Positions 22,773 to 31,633 are shown, numbered from the stretch's first letter. The stretch: DNA of 64,000 bases from Streptantibioticus cattleyicolor NRRL 8057 = DSM 46488 (GCF_000240165.1 NC_017586.1:2356001-2420000); one strand, 5' to 3'. Translations and numbers: made by a program. The notes: a model not told the origin generated them from the sequence alone.

Positions 22773-24143
22773 TCAGAACGCCGGGGTCACGGCGCCGGTG
22801 CCCGTGATCGTGGCGATCGACTGCGGGTACCGGCCGGCCTGGAACGAGCCGTAGTTGTACAGACGGCACAGGACGGACATGTTGCCCGCGTAAGTCTGCT
22901 CGAACGTTTCCGCCCTCGGTGTGCCCTCCCACGCGTACACGTCGCTCATCCTGGCGACGATGATGACGTCCTGGTTGGTGCCGGCGCCCAGGTTGGTGGG
23001 CAGCTGCGGGTCGACGTACACGGGCAGGCCGAGCATCCGGCCGACGCGGCCCTGCGGGATCTGCGCGTCCGCGTTGGCGACCACGTTGAACGGGCCACCG
23101 GACTCCGGGACGACCAGCGGGCGGCCGTTGGCGTCGGACTGCGTCTCACACCAGGCCCAGCGCCGCGGATGCATGATGATCGCGTCCGGCGGCAGGAACC
23201 GCGTGGTGTGGATGGACTGGATCGCCGACCCGACCTTGGCATACAGGCCGCCCGCACCGCCCAGCGCCGGCGTGGACTGCGTCCACGTCACCGAGGTTGT
23301 GCCGGCCAGCGTGAGCACGCCGGTGACCTGGCCACTGGAGCCCGAGCCGTTGATCGCCTGCAACGACCACTTCGCGGCGTAGTCCGCGGCCAGGTCGGCG
23401 AGAATCAGATCGTCGATGTTGAGCGGTGACTGCTCAATCAGCTGAAGGGAAACAGTCTGGCCGCCAGCGATCGTGACGACCGAGCTGGCGATCGATCCGG
23501 TCGTCGCGTCGGTTTGCTGGATGCCGGTGTTCTGCCCGTTCATCGGCGCCACGGCGGTACCGCTGATCATCTTCGGGATGTTGATGCTGTCGGTGCCGCT
23601 GGGGACGTCGCCCATCACGCACAGGTCCACGGTGACGCGGCCCGGACGGACGTACCTGATCCATTCCTCTTCCAGCCACAGGGGCGGCACCCACTCACCG
23701 CCGGCGCTGTTGACGGTAGAGATGGCGCGCTGCTCGGCCACCACCTTGTTGTTGCGCTCCAGGCGCTCGACGGCCCCCCTGTCGCCCTTCTGACGGGCCA
23801 GCCACAAGTCCTTGAAGAAGCTGCGACCGCCCTGCCCGGAGCGGTAGATCTCCGGCTCGGTCACCACGGTGCCCAGGGCGGCGCGACGCTGCTCCGGCAC
23901 CGGCGGGGCATACCGCTTGGCGACCTCGGCCGCGGCCTCGTCGGCGACGATCTGCGCGTCGAGTTCGGCGATCCGCTCGTCGATCGCGCGGATCTCGCTC
24001 TCGCCCTGCTCAAACTTCGTCCGCTCGTCCTCCGTCAGCGCGCTGCGCTTCTCAGAGTGGACGGTCTCCAGGATGCCGTCGAGGTTCGACCTCAGCTCGG
24101 CACGCTGCTCCTGGAGGCCCTTGATGATTGCCCGCTTGTCCAC
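22773..24143 (-). CDS. HK97-family major capsid protein
   Basis: The 456-residue protein starts with a GTG after GAGAGG. Residues 1-75 are a coiled coil (IIKGLQEQRAELRSNLDGIL...), the delta/scaffold domain removed during maturation. The rest has HK97-fold markers: STVNSAGGEWVPP, SINIPKM, QSPLNIDDLILADLAADYAAKW, RRWAWCETQ and the C-terminal Y-G-S-F-Q-A-G strand. An upstream prohead protease gene fits this design. The 166 bp upstream holds no clear gene. Confidence 0.9.
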   Translation of the reverse strand: MDKRAIIKGLQEQRAELRSNLDGILETVHSEKRSALTEDERTKFEQGESEIRAIDERIAELDAQIVADEAAAEVAKRYAPPVPEQRRAALGTVVTEPEIYRSGQGGRSFFKDLWLARQKGDRGAVERLERNNKVVAEQRAISTVNSAGGEWVPPLWLEEEWIRYVRPGRVTVDLCVMGDVPSGTDSINIPKMISGTAVAPMNGQNTGIQQTDATTGSIASSVVTIAGGQTVSLQLIEQSPLNIDDLILADLAADYAAKWSLQAINGSGSSGQVTGVLTLAGTTSVTWTQSTPALGGAGGLYAKVGSAIQSIHTTRFLPPDAIIMHPRRWAWCETQSDANGRPLVVPESGGPFNVVANADAQIPQGRVGRMLGLPVYVDPQLPTNLGAGTNQDVIIVARMSDVYAWEGTPRAETFEQTYAGNMSVLCRLYNYGSFQAGRYPQSIATITGTGAVTPAF

Positions 24144-24309
24144 GGGTGGCCTCTCTTGATCGTTGGGGTGGCGTGCCTGCCGTTGTGACGGGTGGTGGCC
24201 CGGGTGGTGCCCCTTGGTGCGCGGGGTCCGGCGCGGGCTCCGGCGCGTGGCCGGGCAGGCGAATGACCCGGATGCCGCTGTGCGGCTCCGGGTGGTCTGT
24301 GGGGGGCAG

Positions 24310-25209
24310 TTACAGGGCGAGGAATCGGCGCCGGAACTCGTACAGTTCGGCGTCCGCCGAGCTCTCCTGCTCCTGCTCCGCGGCCTCCAGGGTCTCTCCG
24401 GCCGCGTCGAGGACCTCATCCGGGTTCGGCACGCCGAGGACTTCGGCCAGCAGCGGCTGGGCGACGTCGACCGCGCCGTCCGCTGCGGAGACGAGCTGGA
24501 GGACCTGGGCGAGAGTCTTGGCGACCTCGGGCGAGATGCCATCGGCGCGCAGCTGGCGCGCGCGTTCCATCGCCAGGGCCGGGAGGTCGCTTCGCGCGAG
24601 GTTCGCGGCCTGCCGCGCGCGGAGGTCGACCGTCCCGCCGGTGTACGGGTTCGCCCCGTAGTTCACGATCGACACGTCACCGTGGTCGATGGCGACCTCG
24701 AGGATGTCCCGCTGCTCGTAGTCCGGGGACCACTGCTGGCGCGTCACCCAAAAAGCAAACGACATCTCGTCCAGCTCGCCGCCCTCGATGCCGGAACGAA
24801 CGATCTGCACGTCCGGCCGGGCCGGGTCCAGGGCTGCCTCGGTGTGCAGCCCGGTGTCGTCCTCCGACAGCCGCAGCGTGCCCGGCTTCGTGCGGGCCAT
24901 GGTCGGACCACCGTGGTTCAGAAGGAAGGCCACGTCAGGCGACTCGCTGAGCGTCTTCTTGAAGGCGCCGGCGCGGACGACTTCCTGGAACGGGCCGAGC
25001 CAGTCCTGCATCTGGTACGCCCGCTCCGTCACGCTGGCGTACCCGGTGAACAGCAGCCGGGTCCCTCCGGTGCCGTCGGCTTTCTCGCGGATCTCGACGC
25101 CCTGGAACGGCATGTCGAGGGAGTGGATCTTGACGGCGTCCAGGTAGAGCGCGCGGGCTGCGCGGTCGACGCCGTCGAGGAACCGCTGCTCGTGCTGGCT
25201 GAGAGTCAT
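24310..25209 (-). CDS. HK97-family prohead protease with C-terminal extension
   Basis: Catalytic residues are visible: His99 in FLLNHGG and Ser150 in LDEMSFAF. The protease core ends near residue 200. The remaining 100 residues are acidic and helical (VLDAAGETLEAAEQEQESSADAE), like a short scaffold or a docking tail. The protein trims the capsid delta domain in the prohead. Its start is just after the portal stop. Confidence 0.85.
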   Translation of the reverse strand: MTLSQHEQRFLDGVDRAARALYLDAVKIHSLDMPFQGVEIREKADGTGGTRLLFTGYASVTERAYQMQDWLGPFQEVVRAGAFKKTLSESPDVAFLLNHGGPTMARTKPGTLRLSEDDTGLHTEAALDPARPDVQIVRSGIEGGELDEMSFAFWVTRQQWSPDYEQRDILEVAIDHGDVSIVNYGANPYTGGTVDLRARQAANLARSDLPALAMERARQLRADGISPEVAKTLAQVLQLVSAADGAVDVAQPLLAEVLGVPNPDEVLDAAGETLEAAEQEQESSADAELYEFRRRFLAL

Positions 25210-26490
25210 CTACGGCTCCTGTCCTGACTCGGCGTCGCTCTTGGCGGAGTGCGCCCCTGGGTCGGCGGCATCGCCGCTCGTACTGGTCGTGGTCGCCGAG
25301 TTCAGCGGCGCGTCCAGGTCGTCGCCGCCTTCGACTGGCGCCAGGTTCTCCAGCGCCCGGATCTCGTTCTTCGTCATCACGCCGGCAGTGCGGGCCTGGG
25401 TGTAGACCGCGTACCGGCCGGCCGTGTCCGTGCGCAGCAGCGCGTCGACGTTGAAGCGGGCCACCTGCGGCCGTGGCAACATCGCGCTCCACGCGTCCTC
25501 GAAGCACCCTGTCCAGTCGGAGACCGTGTACCGCAGGAAACCCAAGCTCTGCTGCTCGATCCCCGTGCCCCAGCTGGTCGTGCGATCAACTTGGCCCAAC
25601 ATATGCGGAGGTACCCCGAACAGCATCGCTACGTCCAGATTCTGGGCCTGCCGTGTGCCCAGGAACTGCGCGTCTTCGGGGCTGACGGAGATCGGCCTCC
25701 ACTCGGCGCCGCCGGAGAGGATGCCCACGGTATGGCTGTTCTGGAGACCGGCGTGGCTGGCAGTGAAGCTCTCCTTCAGCTGCCTCGCGCGTTCCTTGTC
25801 CAGGTCGCCCGGCACCTGCACGATGCCGGTCATGTGCGCGCCCTGGCCGAAGAACCGGCTGCCGAACTCCTCGGCCGCCAACCCCAGCGCGATTGCATTC
25901 CGGGCGTAGGTCAGGACACTCATCCCCGTCGCTGACTCCGGGTAGCTCATGCCCATCAGGTGCACGATGTCCTCGGCGTCGACCCGCTGCCGGTTGATCT
26001 GGTACACCCGCTGGCCGGAGCCCTCGGGATCCCACGTGCACCGCACACGGTCCGGGTGTAGCACCATCAGCCGTGTCGGCCGCCCCAGGTAGTCCCGGTC
26101 GAGGACCAGGCCGTAGCCGTTGCCGCGGAGCAGCAGCGAGACCATCAGCTGGTTGAACCCGACCCGCTTCGTGGGGTACGCGGAGTTGTTCGCGCCCCCG
26201 AACGGGTCCGCGATGATCGTCGGCGGCGGCTCCAGCGTCTTCCGCAGTGGCCCCTGCATCCGCACGGCGTCGAACGGCAGGTTCGCCACCACGTTGGACA
26301 AGATCCGCACGCATGCGGCGACCGCGAGCAGCTGCATCGCGGTGTCTTCGGTGACCGGGACACCGGCTGGTGTGTAGGCGGCCAGGGAACCGTTCGACGG
26401 GATCGCCCACGGGTCACCGGCGGACGACGAGGGGGCGTAGAACCGCTTCTCAGGCCGACGGGGTCTCATCGCCCTGCGCAGCAGGCTCAT
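25210..26490 (-). CDS. HK97-family portal protein
   Basis: The 426-residue protein shows portal markers: AAVAACVRILSNVVANLPF, LLLRGNGYGLVLDRD and the region FGVPPHMLG followed by GIEQQSLGFLRYTVSDW. The tail is Ser/Asp-rich and disordered. It forms the dodecameric DNA channel and docks terminase. Order terminase, portal, protease, capsid is the usual HK97-type order. Starts ATG at 26490 or 26469; the former keeps the small basic leader. Confidence 0.9.
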   Translation of the reverse strand: MSLLRRAMRPRRPEKRFYAPSSSAGDPWAIPSNGSLAAYTPAGVPVTEDTAMQLLAVAACVRILSNVVANLPFDAVRMQGPLRKTLEPPPTIIADPFGGANNSAYPTKRVGFNQLMVSLLLRGNGYGLVLDRDYLGRPTRLMVLHPDRVRCTWDPEGSGQRVYQINRQRVDAEDIVHLMGMSYPESATGMSVLTYARNAIALGLAAEEFGSRFFGQGAHMTGIVQVPGDLDKERARQLKESFTASHAGLQNSHTVGILSGGAEWRPISVSPEDAQFLGTRQAQNLDVAMLFGVPPHMLGQVDRTTSWGTGIEQQSLGFLRYTVSDWTGCFEDAWSAMLPRPQVARFNVDALLRTDTAGRYAVYTQARTAGVMTKNEIRALENLAPVEGGDDLDAPLNSATTTSTSGDAADPGAHSAKSDAESGQEP

Positions 26491-26668
26491 AGCCGATCAC
26501 CCACCCCACCAGCAACAGGGCCAGGCCGAGCACGACCAGGCCGACGATCGGCTGCCACCACCACGCCGCGCCTTCCAGGCAGCCCAGACCGGCCACATCG
26601 ACGATGTCTGACGCCGTGCTACGGGGAATCTGCGGGATCCGGGGCTTCGGCAGCTTCGGCAGGCGCAT
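26450..26668 (-). CDS. small membrane protein between terminase and portal genes
   Basis: The 72-residue protein has a Pro/Lys-rich N-terminus (MRLPKLPKPRIPQIP) and one strong transmembrane helix (WQPIVGLVVLGLALLLVGWVIG). Its start is preceded by GAGAGGGGG. It overlaps the portal start by 41 bases. Possible roles such as packaging at the membrane or superinfection exclusion are speculation. Confidence 0.5.
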   Translation of the reverse strand: MRLPKLPKPRIPQIPRSTASDIVDVAGLGCLEGAAWWWQPIVGLVVLGLALLLVGWVIGYEPAAQGDETPSA

Positions 26669-26679
26669 CCGGCCCCCTC

Positions 26680-28203
26680 TCACAAGTCGGCCCAGCTCCA
26701 GAACTGCGGCGTCGGTTCGGGCTCCGGTTCGTGGCAGGCGCGTTCGTGGGCCATCACCGCGGCGACGGCGAGGTCGATCTTTCGAGGGCTGTTCTTGGCG
26801 TCCTTGGCCAGCCGCGAGCCCCTGCTGTCGGTCTTCACCACGCAGTTCGCCAGGTGACGGGCCAGCCGCGGGTCACCGGAGTGCGTCAGCGACCGGTTCA
26901 TCACGGCCTCGTAGAACCGGGTCGTCGCCGGGATCATCCGGGCCGGAGACTGGGGGAACTCGACGACGGGCAGGCCCTCGTCGTCAAGGATCTGGTACGT
27001 GCGGCCCCACCGGTACGGGTCGCACACGATCTCCCGCACGTTCCAGCGGCGGCACGCGCCCCGGATTGCGTTCTCGACCTCCAGGATGGGCACCGTCCAG
27101 TCGTGGCCGGCGTCCGACGGCTTCTCCCAGGACGCCACGACGTCCACGTGCGGCACCTCGCCGCAGGAGACGGCGATCAGGGCCGTGCTGTCGCCGTTGA
27201 ACGAGCCGTCGAAGCCGAGGCATACCTCTTCGCCGTCCGGGATCGCGCCGAGCTCGCCGCGGCAGGCATCCCACGCGCCGGCCGGGAGCCACGTCTGCGC
27301 GGTGTTCACCCACTGGTTGAGGCGTTTCGTTCGGAACTCGGCCTCCGGCGTGCGCTTCACCGCGGCCTCGAAGTCCTCCGGGTCGATCAGATCCCCGAAG
27401 GCGGGGTTCGCCATCTCCCACGTGGTCCGTAGCCGGTGGTCCGCCTCGTCCGGTGCGCCCCACCAGGCCATGAAGAACGACGGGTCGACCTCTTCGCCCC
27501 GCGCGATCTTCTGCCCGTACTGGAACAGCCGGTAGCAGATGGAGTCCTTGCCGCTGGAGTCCGTCTTGACCCCGGCCGTGGTGATGCCGATGAGTAGCGG
27601 GTCGACGCGGGCGCCGGCCGCGAGCGCCATCACGTTGAACAACTCGTCGTTGGGCTGAACGTGCAGCTCATCGAAGAGGACGCGGGTGGGCGAGAGGCCC
27701 TCCTTGGTGAACGCCTCCGCCGACAGGCACCGGTACACCGAGCCGGTCGACGGTACTTCCAGGGCGTCCCTGTAGACCTTGATGGCCTCGGACAGATCCG
27801 GGCTGTTCTCCACCATCCGGCGCGCGTCGCCGAAGACGATCCGCGCCTGTTCCTTGTCGCCGGCGCACGAGTAGACCTCGGCGCCGGTGCCTTCGAACAG
27901 GCCGTCCAGCGCGATCCCCGCGCCGAGTCCACTCTTGCCGTTCTTCCGCGGCTCGCCGATCAGGGCCACACGGTGCCGGCGGCGGCCGTCCGCGCGGCGG
28001 GCGAAGACGTGGTCCAGCAGCCGCCGTTGCCAGTCCCGCAGCTCCAACAACGAGCCGGACGGCCCGGCGAAAGTGTCCCGGGTGACCGTGCACAGCGTCT
28101 CGATGAACTCCGCGACGTGCGCGCCGTCCCCGCGGCGGACGTCGGCGGCCGGGACCGGCGTCAGCCACCGCGGCGGCCACGGCTTCGCTACGCGGGAACC
28201 CAC
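26680..28203 (-). CDS. terminase large subunit
   Basis: The 507-residue packaging motor has a Walker A-like loop with Lys90-Ser91 in GEPRKNGKSG and Walker B at residues 175-179 (VLFDE). A coupling ITTAGVKTDSS motif follows. The C-terminal nuclease has acidic sites in LGFDGSFNGDSTALIAV and VCDPYRWGR. This is the phage_terminase 1 type found with P27-like small subunits. Its start overlaps the DUF6527-like gene. It cuts and packages DNA into the prohead. Confidence 0.92.
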   Translation of the reverse strand: MGSRVAKPWPPRWLTPVPAADVRRGDGAHVAEFIETLCTVTRDTFAGPSGSLLELRDWQRRLLDHVFARRADGRRRHRVALIGEPRKNGKSGLGAGIALDGLFEGTGAEVYSCAGDKEQARIVFGDARRMVENSPDLSEAIKVYRDALEVPSTGSVYRCLSAEAFTKEGLSPTRVLFDELHVQPNDELFNVMALAAGARVDPLLIGITTAGVKTDSSGKDSICYRLFQYGQKIARGEEVDPSFFMAWWGAPDEADHRLRTTWEMANPAFGDLIDPEDFEAAVKRTPEAEFRTKRLNQWVNTAQTWLPAGAWDACRGELGAIPDGEEVCLGFDGSFNGDSTALIAVSCGEVPHVDVVASWEKPSDAGHDWTVPILEVENAIRGACRRWNVREIVCDPYRWGRTYQILDDEGLPVVEFPQSPARMIPATTRFYEAVMNRSLTHSGDPRLARHLANCVVKTDSRGSRLAKDAKNSPRKIDLAVAAVMAHERACHEPEPEPTPQFWSWADL

Positions 28204-28508
28204 CGACCGCCCCTGATGAACCCGTGGTCACCGCATCCTCGGCACAGCAGGCTGGGGCTGAGCGTCAGCGGGTCCAGGGACTCCACGGTCCACACGGGCC
28301 GGGTGGGGTCGATCTGGCGCACGACGGGCCCATCGAAGGTTGCCGCGCTGCCGATGCAGGGGCTGCCGTCAGGCCACGGGTGGTCGATGACGACGCCCCA
28401 GAGGTTGACGTCCGGGAGGTCGGCGTACTGCGGGTTCAGTTCCCGATCGGGTGCCCAGCTCGTGAAGCTCGCGGTGTGGCCGTGGCCCAGGTCGAAGGAC
28501 TCACTCAT
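28188..28508 (-). CDS. DUF6527-like protein
   Basis: The 106-residue protein ends with LLCRGCGDHGFIRGGRWVPA, which matches my memory of DUF6527 proteins that close in a C-x2-C-x2-H-G-F-I pattern. The front half carries PWPDGSPCIG. It is wedged between the two terminase genes with an ATGA overlap at the small-subunit stop and a 16-base overlap with the large subunit. A role in packaging is suggested by place only. Confidence 0.6.
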   Translation of the reverse strand: MSESFDLGHGHTASFTSWAPDRELNPQYADLPDVNLWGVVIDHPWPDGSPCIGSAATFDGPVVRQIDPTRPVWTVESLDPLTLSPSLLCRGCGDHGFIRGGRWVPA

Positions 28509-28987
28509 CCGGACCCCCTCTGCTGCCGCCGAGCGATCAGCTCGTCGAGTTTCGACGCCCGCCTCACCTCCGCGTAGCCGAGCCGGGCCCGGTCCGTCGG
28601 CGTGAAGCCGCACAAGCTCTCGTACTTCGTGATCTGCGACTCGACCGCTCGGATCTCCGACAGCAGCGGGTGCGCCCGCATCTGCCCCATCGACCCCGGC
28701 ACCATGTAGCCGTCCGCAGCGACCTGGTCCCGCATCGCCTCCCGCTCGTCGTGCGCCTCACACAGCCGCGTGAGCACGTCCAGATCGGTCGTCGGCGACA
28801 GCCAAGCCTGCCCGGCAGTCCACAGCCGATCCCACGCGGTACGCCCGGCCTCGCCGAGCGTCCCCGGCGCGGCCGGGATCGCAGCGACTGCGGCCAGCTG
28901 GACCACCGGCTCCGGCAGTTGGCGCTTCCCCGGGTTGCCGGTGCGGCGCTTACGTTCCGTGGGCGTCGGCGGCCGTCCTGCCGGCAT
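28505..28987 (-). CDS. terminase small subunit, P27 family
   Basis: The 160-residue protein begins MPAGRPPTPTERKRRTGNPGKRQLPE, the hallmark start of P27-type small terminases. An AGRTAWDRLW helix and an ITKYESLCGFTPTDRARLGY segment follow. The ATG at 28987 has GGGGGTGG upstream; a GTG nine bases earlier lacks a site. It recognises the packaging site and loads the large subunit. Confidence 0.85.
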   Translation of the reverse strand: MPAGRPPTPTERKRRTGNPGKRQLPEPVVQLAAVAAIPAAPGTLGEAGRTAWDRLWTAGQAWLSPTTDLDVLTRLCEAHDEREAMRDQVAADGYMVPGSMGQMRAHPLLSEIRAVESQITKYESLCGFTPTDRARLGYAEVRRASKLDELIARRQQRGSG

Positions 28988-29256
28988 CTTGACCACCCCC
29001 GGAAACAGCGTTGATCAAAAACCGGCCCAATTTCGCGTCGGCGTTTGGGGGATTGGGGGCCGGGTCCCTAAACGATCAACCGCGCGAGATTTACCCACCC
29101 CCCGGTATGCGGCTACGCCACTGCCTGCGGTGACGCTGTGTGATGGCCGTCGCTGGTGGTGCGGGGTGCCGCGAATCCGTTCCCGGACGGGTGCCGGGTC
29201 GCTACCGTGGCGCTCTCGGCCGCTGTGGGAGCGGCCCGGCACTGTGGGGGTTGGCC
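28988..29256. other. gene-free stretch upstream of the small terminase; candidate cos region
   Basis: No convincing gene lies here. The stretch holds G-runs (GTTTGGGGGATTGGGGGCC), two related GATCAA words (29013 and 29076) and the C-run CCCACCCCCCGG. In cos-type actinophages the cohesive end lies just upstream of the small terminase gene, with an HNH gene next to it, as here. The precise cut site is not visible. Confidence 0.35.
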
Positions 29257-29457
29257 ATGGGGATGATGACCGAGGGGCAGATCAGGGATCAGCTGAAGAA
29301 GGGACAGAAGGAGACGGCCGAGCTGTTGGGCCGGTTGATCGCGGAGCAGCAGCAGACGAACCAGCTTCTTGGCGCGTTGCTTCAGGCTCTGTCGGCGCGG
29401 CCGGTTCCGCCGGTTGTGCCGCAGGCTCAGCCGCCGGTGACCTGGGGCCGGTCGTAG
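29257..29457 (+). CDS. small coiled-coil protein on the opposite strand
   Basis: The 66-residue peptide (MGMMTEGQIRDQLKKGQKE..., AELLGRLIAEQQQTNQLLGALLQAL) is an obvious amphipathic helix with a Pro-rich tail. It runs against all its neighbours and overlaps the HNH gene's 3' end by 31 bases. Coding is supported by composition only. Confidence 0.45.
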   Translation: MGMMTEGQIRDQLKKGQKETAELLGRLIAEQQQTNQLLGALLQALSARPVPPVVPQAQPPVTWGRS

Positions 29458-29804
29458 CCGTCCCGGTCGTGCTTGCGGGAGTTGCAGGCGCGGCATAGCA
29501 CCTGGATGTTGTCGGCGGTGTTGGTGCCGCCCTGCTGTTTCGGGGTCTTGTGGTCGGCTGTGAGATCCGTGGCCGGGTGGGCGGGTACTGCCCACCCGGG
29601 GCACCAGTTGCCGTACGCGGTGCGGTGATTGCGGACGGCGGCGGCGGCCAGCTTGCGCCATGCGGTGTCGTACCCGCGTTGGGCGGCGGAACCCCGGCGT
29701 TGGTCGTGCTGGGCTTGCCAGGCAGCTTGGTGGTGGTCGCAGCGTGAAGCGTTGCGGGTGAGCGTGCCGCAGTCGAGGCAGGGGCGTGGTCGGCGCACGG
29801 TCAC
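29427..29804 (-). CDS. HNH endonuclease (terminase-linked)
   Basis: The 125-residue protein has an N-terminal C-x2-C pair (CLDCGTLTRN...CDHH), a central WCPGW, then LTADHKTPKQQGGTNTADN and LCRACNSRKHD, a full HNH core with Zn-binding Cys pairs. HNH proteins beside terminase genes are known to be needed for specific cleavage by terminase in cos phages. GTGA overlap with the upstream helix-turn-helix gene. Confidence 0.85.
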   Translation of the reverse strand: MTVRRPRPCLDCGTLTRNASRCDHHQAAWQAQHDQRRGSAAQRGYDTAWRKLAAAAVRNHRTAYGNWCPGWAVPAHPATDLTADHKTPKQQGGTNTADNIQVLCRACNSRKHDRDGYDRPQVTGG

Positions 29805-30022
29805 CGCTTCGGGGTCTTCGCCTGCCGGGTGGCCATGAGCGCGTCGAGGTCGGGGCGCGCGTACAGGTGGCGGGTGCGGTGTCCGTCGCCGGTGAGCGCC
29901 GGGCGCAGCAGTCCCCGGAGTTTCCACTGGCGGATGGTGACGGGCCGGACTCCGGCGTACTCGGCGGCTTGATCGGGATCGAGAAGATCGCTGCTGTACA
30001 GGTGCGTGAGCGGTGTGGCCAT
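29801..30022 (-). CDS. MerR/excisionase-type helix-turn-helix protein
   Basis: The 73-residue protein reads LLDPDQAAEYAGVRPVTIRQWKLRGLL followed by a wing (TGDGHRTRHLYARPDLDAL), the usual winged-helix of the HTH_17/MerR-like group. It is coupled to the HNH gene by a GTGA overlap and follows a terminator of the upstream unit. It may regulate this small unit. Confidence 0.7.
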   Translation of the reverse strand: MATPLTHLYSSDLLDPDQAAEYAGVRPVTIRQWKLRGLLRPALTGDGHRTRHLYARPDLDALMATRQAKTPKR

Positions 30023-30043
30023 GTCCCCCCCTCGGGCATGCGA

Positions 30044-30067
30044 AAGCCCCCGCGCGGGCGGGGGCTT
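30044..30067 (-). terminator. terminator after the left double-HTH gene
   Basis: AAGCCCCCGC pairs with GCGGGGGCTT over a four-base loop. It closes the unit of the gene at 30137-30529. Confidence 0.65.
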
Positions 30068-30136
30068 GGGAGTGTGGGCACACGTGTGGTGCTGCGCTCA
30101 GTGTTACAGCAGGTGAGCGCGGTTGGTCAACAATGA

Positions 30137-30529
30137 TCACTCGGAGCGCTGGTAGGCGCGCCGCCCCTTGAGCGCGGCGGCGACGGTCTGGCCGTACCAG
30201 CGGTGCGCTCGGCCGGTGGTGTCGTCGGCGGGCGGCCAGTTGCCCCGTGATCGTTCGCTGTTGATCGTGCTGGGGGACGGTCCACCGGCGGCGTGGATCT
30301 CTTGGGCGGTGTACAGCCGAAGTGGATCAAGGGCGGGAGCCGGCCGCACGATGTGATCTTGAATGAAGCGGTCGACGTCGGCCGGGGCGTACTCGTTCCA
30401 CCGGCCGCGCTTGCCGACGGGCGTGGGCCAGTCAGGGTGGCGTGACCATCCCTTCTGGACGGTGGTGAGGCTGCGTCCGGTGCGGGCGGCGATCTCCGGG
30501 AACGTCTCACCGCCGGGGGCGTCTACCAT
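30137..30529 (-). CDS. double helix-turn-helix DNA-binding protein 1
   Basis: The 130-residue protein has two MerR/AlpA-like helix-turn-helix units. The first is FPEIAARTGRSLTTVQKGW with PVGKRGRWNEY as wing (residues about 9-58). The second is RLYTAQEIHAAGGPSPSTIN with RSRGNWPPADD as wing (about 70-125). It is clearly related to the plus-strand protein at 32942-33331, sharing PVGKRGRW, LDP-RLYTAQEI and RSRG-WP. The leader carries GGGG-rich repeats like those of the neighbouring small genes. It probably regulates this locus. Confidence 0.75.
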   Translation of the reverse strand: MVDAPGGETFPEIAARTGRSLTTVQKGWSRHPDWPTPVGKRGRWNEYAPADVDRFIQDHIVRPAPALDPLRLYTAQEIHAAGGPSPSTINSERSRGNWPPADDTTGRAHRWYGQTVAAALKGRRAYQRSE

Positions 30530-30651
30530 GGTGGTCCCAGTCCTTTCTGGGGTTGCTGGGGTTGACCGGCGGGGTTTTCCGGCGGGCACCTGCGTGGTGT
30601 CCGTGAGCTTACGGGCTCGGCCCCGCCGGTCGTCTGTCGGCCCACGCGGGT

Positions 30652-30677
30652 CCGCCCCCGGCTGGTGCCGGGGGCGG
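30652..30677 (-). terminator. terminator of small-gene unit A
   Basis: CCGCCCCCGG pairs with CCGGGGGCGG around a 6-base loop, 10 bp after the unit A stop. Confidence 0.6.
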
Positions 30678-30686
30678 TGTGGAGCG

Positions 30687-31070
30687 CTACTCCTGGTCGT
30701 CCGTGGCCTCGTTTTCGCGGAGCCAGACCCCGAGCGCGTGCAGCGGAGCCTCGGCGTGGACCAAGGCGGCAACGATCTGGTGGAACCGGATCGGCAGGGG
30801 ATCGTTGAGTTCCTGGTTGTACAGCTCGCTGGCGGTGAGCCAGTGGATGCATGCGGCGAACAGGTTCGCCTTCTGCTCTTCCGGCATCGGTTGGTCTTCG
30901 ATGATCTTGACGAGTCGGCGGACTGCCGGTTCGCCGGTGGAGCGGGTGACCGTGCCCCGGGGGAGTTCGACGGGGACCGGCAGGCTCCGGCACGCCAGAG
31001 TCAGTCGCCAGTAGACGACGCCGAGGTGTCGGCCGAGTTCGTCCATGTCGTCAATGTCGGGCTCGTCCAT
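30687..31070 (-). CDS. small acidic paralogue A
   Basis: The 127-residue protein belongs to a local family of four. Shared marks are CRSLPVPVELP (about residues 27-37), VRRLVKIIEDQPMPEEQK (about 50-67) and HWLTASELYN (about 75-84), with acidic ends. Length and helix content suggest a small all-helical domain. It has its own promoter, a structured leader with AGAAAGGAA ribosome site, and its own terminator. No known family recognised. Confidence 0.7.
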   Translation of the reverse strand: MDEPDIDDMDELGRHLGVVYWRLTLACRSLPVPVELPRGTVTRSTGEPAVRRLVKIIEDQPMPEEQKANLFAACIHWLTASELYNQELNDPLPIRFHQIVAALVHAEAPLHALGVWLRENEATDDQE

Positions 31071-31133
31071 TCCCTTGTTCCTTTCTCGGTTGGGGTTTCA
31101 GGTGGGGTTTCCGGCCCCTTCCTGACGTCTTCG

Positions 31134-31162
31134 ACCTTACCTCATTGGGTAGTGATTCTCAA
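31134..31162 (-). promoter_or_regulatory. sigma-70-like promoter of unit A
   Basis: Read on the minus strand: TTGAGA (31162-31157), a 17-bp spacer, then TAAGGT (31139-31134). The same box layout precedes units B and C, which makes chance unlikely. Confidence 0.65.
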
Positions 31163-31182
31163 GAGATCATGGAAAGAAAAAT

Positions 31183-31236
31183 GCCCGGCCGTTACGCCGG
31201 GCGAAGGGGCCCGCCCCCGGCTGGCTGCCGGGGGCG
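31183..31236 (-). terminator. double terminator of unit B
   Basis: Two hairpins follow unit B: CCGCCCCCGG/CCGGGGGCGG and then GCCCGGC/GCCGGGC. On the minus strand the second is followed by ATTTTTC, a good U-tract. Confidence 0.75.
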
Positions 31237-31246
31237 GCAGGGTGGG

Positions 31247-31633
31247 TTACTCCTGGCCGTCTTCGCTTTCGCGCTTGTTGGCCACGGCCCATTCAGCGAA
31301 TTCGTTCACGTAGCGCTCCGCCCCGATGAGGCACGCCAGCACTTCGAGATTGCGGCCCTTGTGGGGTTCCTCCATGTGGAGGTGGAGGACATCGTGTGCG
31401 GCGAGCCAGAATGAGGCTGCCAGCACCAGGGATGATTCCGCCGCTTCCGGTATGGGCTGGTCATCGATGATGTCGAGCAGGCGCCGCACTGCATCCTCGG
31501 CGTCCGAGGCGAGGATGACCCCGTTGGGGAGTTCCACGGGGATGGGAAGCGCCCTGCAGGCGATCACCAGCTTGACGTACGCATTTGCGATCTCCGCCAC
31601 CAGGTGGGCGAAGTTTTCGGACTCGTCTTCCAT
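31247..31633 (-). CDS. small acidic paralogue B
   Basis: The 128-residue protein shares CRALPIPVELP, AVRRLLDIIDDQPIPE and FWLAAHDVL with its neighbours. The N- and C-termini are acidic (MEDESEN..., ESEDGQE). It is the middle of three tandem minus-strand copies. It is isolated by its own promoter and double terminator, so it can be expressed alone. Confidence 0.7.
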   Translation of the reverse strand: MEDESENFAHLVAEIANAYVKLVIACRALPIPVELPNGVILASDAEDAVRRLLDIIDDQPIPEAAESSLVLAASFWLAAHDVLHLHMEEPHKGRNLEVLACLIGAERYVNEFAEWAVANKRESEDGQE

